Assembly: GCA_000383715.1 (NCBI GenBank)
Contig: KB911950.1
Location: 62,001 to 126,000, forward strand
Length of the DNA: 64,000 nt
Direction: 5' to 3'
DNA from: Verrucomicrobia bacterium SCGC AAA164-E04
Lineage (GTDB): Bacteria > Verrucomicrobiota > Verrucomicrobiia > Limisphaerales > AAA164-E04
Part shown: in pieces, positions 60,918 through 64,000 of the stretch
Numbering within the stretch: position 1 is the first letter of the stretch
Layout: the number at the start of each line of letters is the position of its first letter
The notes under the pieces: generated by a model
Databases searched by the model: none
Told to the model about the DNA's origin: nothing
Seen by the model: the letters and a program-made list of their open reading frames with translations, nothing else
Position numbers and translations under genes: made by a program

Positions 60918-62015
60918 TCATTCATTCACAAAATCGTCGGGAAACGTAATGATCGTTTCTTTGATGCTACTAGCATCTTGCACGACGGTGTTATTGATTA
61001 GGATACGGTAAAATCTAATGTCTTGCTCAGCAGCATCTTTATCCTGAACCGTAATGGGGCGCGACTGGAAGGCTAGCGAAAAGACATCCTCCCAGGACTC
61101 AAAATCTGCAGATGCCTGCACCGTGAAAGGTAAACCACGAGGTCCAGAGACACTCAGCCTTGTTTTTTTATTTGGCAGAATTTTGAAATTACTCAATTCA
61201 ATGGGGGAGCCATTGGTGAGAGCAGCTCTGTAATACCTCGGCCTTTCGGGGGCAGCATGTTCGTCCAATAGAGTGAACCGGCGCTCTTCGAGTAACTGAA
61301 GTGCAATTGGCTCCCATTCCTTCAAATCGTTCGATGCCCAAACGATGACTGTTTGTCCGCGCGGCCCCTGGATCGTCAGCAAAGGCATATTGTCTTCGTT
61401 TCTTTCGAGGGCTGCAAAGGTAACTGAAAGGTCATACTCGGAGGTAGCCTTGCATGCAAAGTTAGCTATAGGATCTCCCTTGAACCTCCATGTACCCCAC
61501 CCATTGCCAAATCGAACCCAAAAATCATCAAAGCTTTTTCCAATACTAGCTGGATCCCTCAACACAAGAGCAGCTCGATCCTTGCTGAAACCAGTAAGGC
61601 CATCGAATTTAACGGTCCAGGTAAACTTATCTGGGACTTCCACGCTGATGCCTTGTAGTACGGCTGTGTTGTAACCGGGGAACAAAGTGAAAGGCTGACT
61701 TTCGTATATGAGCGTTCCTGGAGCCTTGTCATCAAGAATCAATGCTTCACCATCGTTCCTGTAGAACCTCAAAATGCATGTTTCATCGCCATCAGCTTCA
61801 AATTTCCCAAAATATTCGAATTCAAATCGGATGATTTTGCGGTTGTCGCCAGCCAGAATGATTTCGTCACCAAATTCCTCCAGTCTTGCGTGCGTCGCGC
61901 TCACGTCCTCTTGTGAATTTTCATAGACAATCTCCGTGGGGACGAATTGAGCAATCGCAACATGTGGCGTAATGGCAAATGCAATTACAAAAAGCAAAAT
62001 CAATAAACTTGGCAT
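60918..62015 (-). CDS. secreted protein with two copies of the C-terminal module
   Basis: A 365-residue exported protein (signal MPSLLILLFVIAFAITPHVAIA). Residues about 25-210 form a beta-rich domain of unknown family (GKFEADGDETCILRFYRNDG). The rest contains two tandem copies of the module that ends several proteins of the secretin cluster: LTIQGPRGQTVIVWASNDLKEWEPI...RPRYYRAAL and LSVSGPRGLPFTVQASADFESWEDV...IRFYRILI, each split here. It is convergent with the DUF1501 gene. No function can be assigned. Confidence 0.85.
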   Translation of the reverse strand: MPSLLILLFVIAFAITPHVAIAQFVPTEIVYENSQEDVSATHARLEEFGDEIILAGDNRKIIRFEFEYFGKFEADGDETCILRFYRNDGEALILDDKAPGTLIYESQPFTLFPGYNTAVLQGISVEVPDKFTWTVKFDGLTGFSKDRAALVLRDPASIGKSFDDFWVRFGNGWGTWRFKGDPIANFACKATSEYDLSVTFAALERNEDNMPLLTIQGPRGQTVIVWASNDLKEWEPIALQLLEERRFTLLDEHAAPERPRYYRAALTNGSPIELSNFKILPNKKTRLSVSGPRGLPFTVQASADFESWEDVFSLAFQSRPITVQDKDAAEQDIRFYRILINNTVVQDASSIKETIITFPDDFVNE

Positions 62016-62232
62016 AACTGGTGTGGGTGTTTCAAAAACATTTTTCCATCCTTATCTCGCTTTAACACGAACGAAAACCAATTCATGGCCTTACTTTCTG
62101 GACAGATTCTCCGGTGCTTTGACAAGAAGCTGAGTTACCGTCAAAATATAATTTGGTCCTGATCGATTGGTTTGTCAAATAACAAGCACAAGTAGTGCCA
62201 AAATCATTTTTAAGAATTTTCGGGCAAGTCTT

Positions 62233-63465
62233 CTACAATTGTTCTGGGTGCGTCATCAATTCATTGATACGCGTCAGCAAGCGCCCTGCGGCGCCTCCAT
62301 CCAAAACTCGGTGATCAAAGCTAAGTGTCAATTGGGATTCGATTACAGGCACAAAACTACCTTTTTCCTCATCCCAGAGCGGGGCTTTCCTTCCTGCCCC
62401 CAGTCCCAGCACAAGAGTTTGTTCGGGGAGAGGAATAGGCGTGGCCCATGTGAGCCCGAATGTGCCAAAATTAGTCACTGTCGCAATTGATCCACCTGTC
62501 GCATTTGCCGGCAGTTTTCGTTGGCGCGCGGAGATGACCAGTTGGTTGTAAGTTTCTACCAAGGAAGTAACTGGGGTTTTGTCGACGTTTCGTATGACAG
62601 GAACCAGCACACCGTCCTCCGCTTCCACGGCAAACCCAATGTCAATGGAGGCTGGGTGAGCAATCTTGTTGCCAATCAATCGTCCAGCCACAGCGCTGTT
62701 CTCCGAAAGCGCAATGGCCAGAGCTCGACTTGCAAATAACGCAGGACCTGGTTTCGGGTCGAGTTGCGCGCGATGGTCGAGCAGGGTATCTAATTGAACT
62801 GGGCGTCCGACTGTCGCCAGAGGTCGGGTCCAGCTGCGTCGCATTGCATCGGCTACCGCCACCCGCATGGATGAGGCCTTGGTCAACCTTGCATGCTCAA
62901 GTTGGGTTAGGAATTTTTCAAAATCCTGAATCGTCAATCGCCCGCCAGCACCACTACCTGCAATGCCTGCAAGATCCGCTTCCCGTAATCCCAGTTCATA
63001 CATCCGAGCCTTCATTCGTGGAGACATATACTGTGCCCCCACGAATTGTGCAGGAACCGGAAGCCCTTTGATGGTCGGTTTGACAACTGAAAAACTACCT
63101 CCACTTCCAACTTCAGCGGGTTTGCTAGTCGAGGTTGAATGTGAAAAGTCAGCAGCCTTTGAAGGGGGAGCAGCAGGAACTGGTGAGTTGGGCTTCAAAG
63201 CTGGGCGTGCGGTCTCTTTTTCACCTTCTGCTTGAACTTGTCCGAGGACGTCCCCCACAGCGTAGCTTTCGCCGACTTCTACGGTGTATTTACCGATGAC
63301 ACCATCACAGGGCGCGGTGACGTTCATTGTTGCTTTCTGGGTCTCCACTTCAATGATATCCTGACCTTCCGTGACCGAATCTCCTTCGGCAACAAGCAGG
63401 TCAATGATAGTGGCCTCAGCGATGGATTCTCCGAGCTGGGGCATGATGATAGGCGTTGCAGACAT
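62233..63465 (-). CDS. dihydrolipoamide acetyltransferase (pyruvate dehydrogenase E2)
   Basis: Core of the pyruvate dehydrogenase complex, transferring acetyl groups from lipoate to CoA. The 410 residues contain one lipoyl domain (about 1-80, lipoyl-Lys44 in ETQKATMNV), a peripheral-subunit-binding domain (about 148-190, SPRMKARMYELGLREADLAG), and the catalytic domain ending in LSFDHRVLDGGAAG with His385. It lies 34 bases downstream of the E1-beta gene, as in a usual pdh operon. A 2-oxo acid other than pyruvate cannot be fully excluded from sequence alone. Confidence 0.93.
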   Translation of the reverse strand: MSATPIIMPQLGESIAEATIIDLLVAEGDSVTEGQDIIEVETQKATMNVTAPCDGVIGKYTVEVGESYAVGDVLGQVQAEGEKETARPALKPNSPVPAAPPSKAADFSHSTSTSKPAEVGSGGSFSVVKPTIKGLPVPAQFVGAQYMSPRMKARMYELGLREADLAGIAGSGAGGRLTIQDFEKFLTQLEHARLTKASSMRVAVADAMRRSWTRPLATVGRPVQLDTLLDHRAQLDPKPGPALFASRALAIALSENSAVAGRLIGNKIAHPASIDIGFAVEAEDGVLVPVIRNVDKTPVTSLVETYNQLVISARQRKLPANATGGSIATVTNFGTFGLTWATPIPLPEQTLVLGLGAGRKAPLWDEEKGSFVPVIESQLTLSFDHRVLDGGAAGRLLTRINELMTHPEQL

Positions 63466-63499
63466 GTAATGAAATTCAGCTTTAAAAGGTTTGATTTTG

Positions 63500-64000
63500 C
63501 TAGTTCCTCAATAATTGACGAGCCGTCGCCACAATACTTTGTGCCGTTGGCCGGTGAACAGACCAAAGGTCAGGGTGGTAAGGTATAGGGGTGTCTTTGG
63601 CATTGATGCGCTGTGGCGGTGCATCCAGCAGGTTGAAACCCTCCGCTACCACCCGGCTGATTACTTCGGCATTGACCCCCCCCCACGGCCATTCCTCAGC
63701 CACACACAAAAGTCGTCCTGTTCTTGCGACGGATGCGATAATGGTATCTGTGTCGATGGGTTTGACTGTTCTCAGATCGACTACTTCAATTTCAGCCCCA
63801 TCCTGAGCCATTTCTGCAGCGGCTTCAAGGCACTCATGCAGCATGGCGCTGTAAGTAACGATTGTCATATCACGCCCCTCGCGCGCAATACGGGCTTTGC
63901 CGATGGGTAACGCTTCCTGAGGGAGCGAATCCGCTTTTAAATGAAAATAAAGGTATTTATGCTCACAAAAGATGACAGGGTCATTGAGCATGACAGATTC
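63500..64000 (-). CDS. pyruvate dehydrogenase E1 beta subunit, 5' part missing
   Basis: C-terminal part of the thiamine-dependent E1 component; the frame is open to the window edge, so the start and the catalytic half lie beyond 64000. Visible segments: PVIFCEHKYLYFHLK, IVTYSAMLHECLEAA, EIEVVDLRTVKPIDTDTIIAS, and CVAEEWPWGGVNAEVISRV, which follow the transketolase C-terminal domain pattern of E1-beta. The E2 gene starts 34 bases after its stop. Confidence 0.92.
   Translation of the reverse strand, partial: ESVMLNDPVIFCEHKYLYFHLKADSLPQEALPIGKARIAREGRDMTIVTYSAMLHECLEAAAEMAQDGAEIEVVDLRTVKPIDTDTIIASVARTGRLLCVAEEWPWGGVNAEVISRVVAEGFNLLDAPPQRINAKDTPIPYHPDLWSVHRPTAQSIVATARQLLRN

Overview
The window looks like a chromosomal segment of a Verrucomicrobiota bacterium, probably marine or aquatic. 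The reasons are a Gly/Met-rich secretin followed by very large secreted proteins that end in a shared 'W...R(F/Y)YR' module, a DUF1549/DUF1553 plus DUF1501 gene pair, a Tat-exported Gfo/Idh/MocA dehydrogenase, a PQQ-type beta-propeller, and SCO/DUF420-containing cytochrome oxidase genes. The assignment is by gene content only: there is no rRNA or ribosomal protein here, and I found no tRNA, CRISPR array, transposase or prophage. Very few start codons have a Shine-Dalgarno sequence.

Layout. 1-12100: a secretin cut by the window edge, then three large secreted proteins and a subtilisin-type protease, all on the + strand and closed by a strong terminator. 12111-14747: coaE, ribBA and ribH. 14881-23438: an aa3-type cytochrome c oxidase island (cupredoxin, heme A and heme O synthases, subunits I, III, IV, two small unknown membrane proteins, subunit II, SCO, DUF420), with a CRP-like palindrome in front. 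23473-27904 (minus): a GntP permease and gcvP. 28148-29872: ilvD. 29961-33989: a TPAT-type TRAP transporter (TatT lipoprotein, DctP, fused DctQM). 33990-35091 has no convincing intact gene. 35092-43050 (minus): PhoD-like phosphatase, Gfo/Idh/MocA protein, PQQ-like propeller, DUF456 protein and a membrane-fused spermidine synthase-like protein. 43232-49928: an HTTM protein, a sugar ABC transporter without ATPase, and an L-lactate permease. 49933-52724 (minus): a ferrous iron operon (two FeoA, FeoB, FeoB-associated Cys-rich peptide) behind an operator-like palindrome inside its promoter. 53124-54578: a B12/radical SAM gene split by one in-frame amber codon. 54886-56985: a TPP riboswitch and thiC. 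57271-60732: DUF1549/1553 and DUF1501 proteins. 60918-62015 (minus): a secreted protein with two copies of the module seen in the first cluster. 62233-64000 (minus): pyruvate dehydrogenase E2 and part of E1-beta.

Together the genes describe an aerobic (aa3 oxidase), heterotrophic, Gram-negative bacterium. It imports organic acids and sugars, makes riboflavin and probably thiamine, takes up Fe(II), and exports large surface proteins and hydrolases. The parts that known families explain least are the secretin-led exoprotein cassette with its shared C-terminal module, the two small Cys/TM proteins inside the oxidase operon, and the amber-interrupted radical SAM gene.
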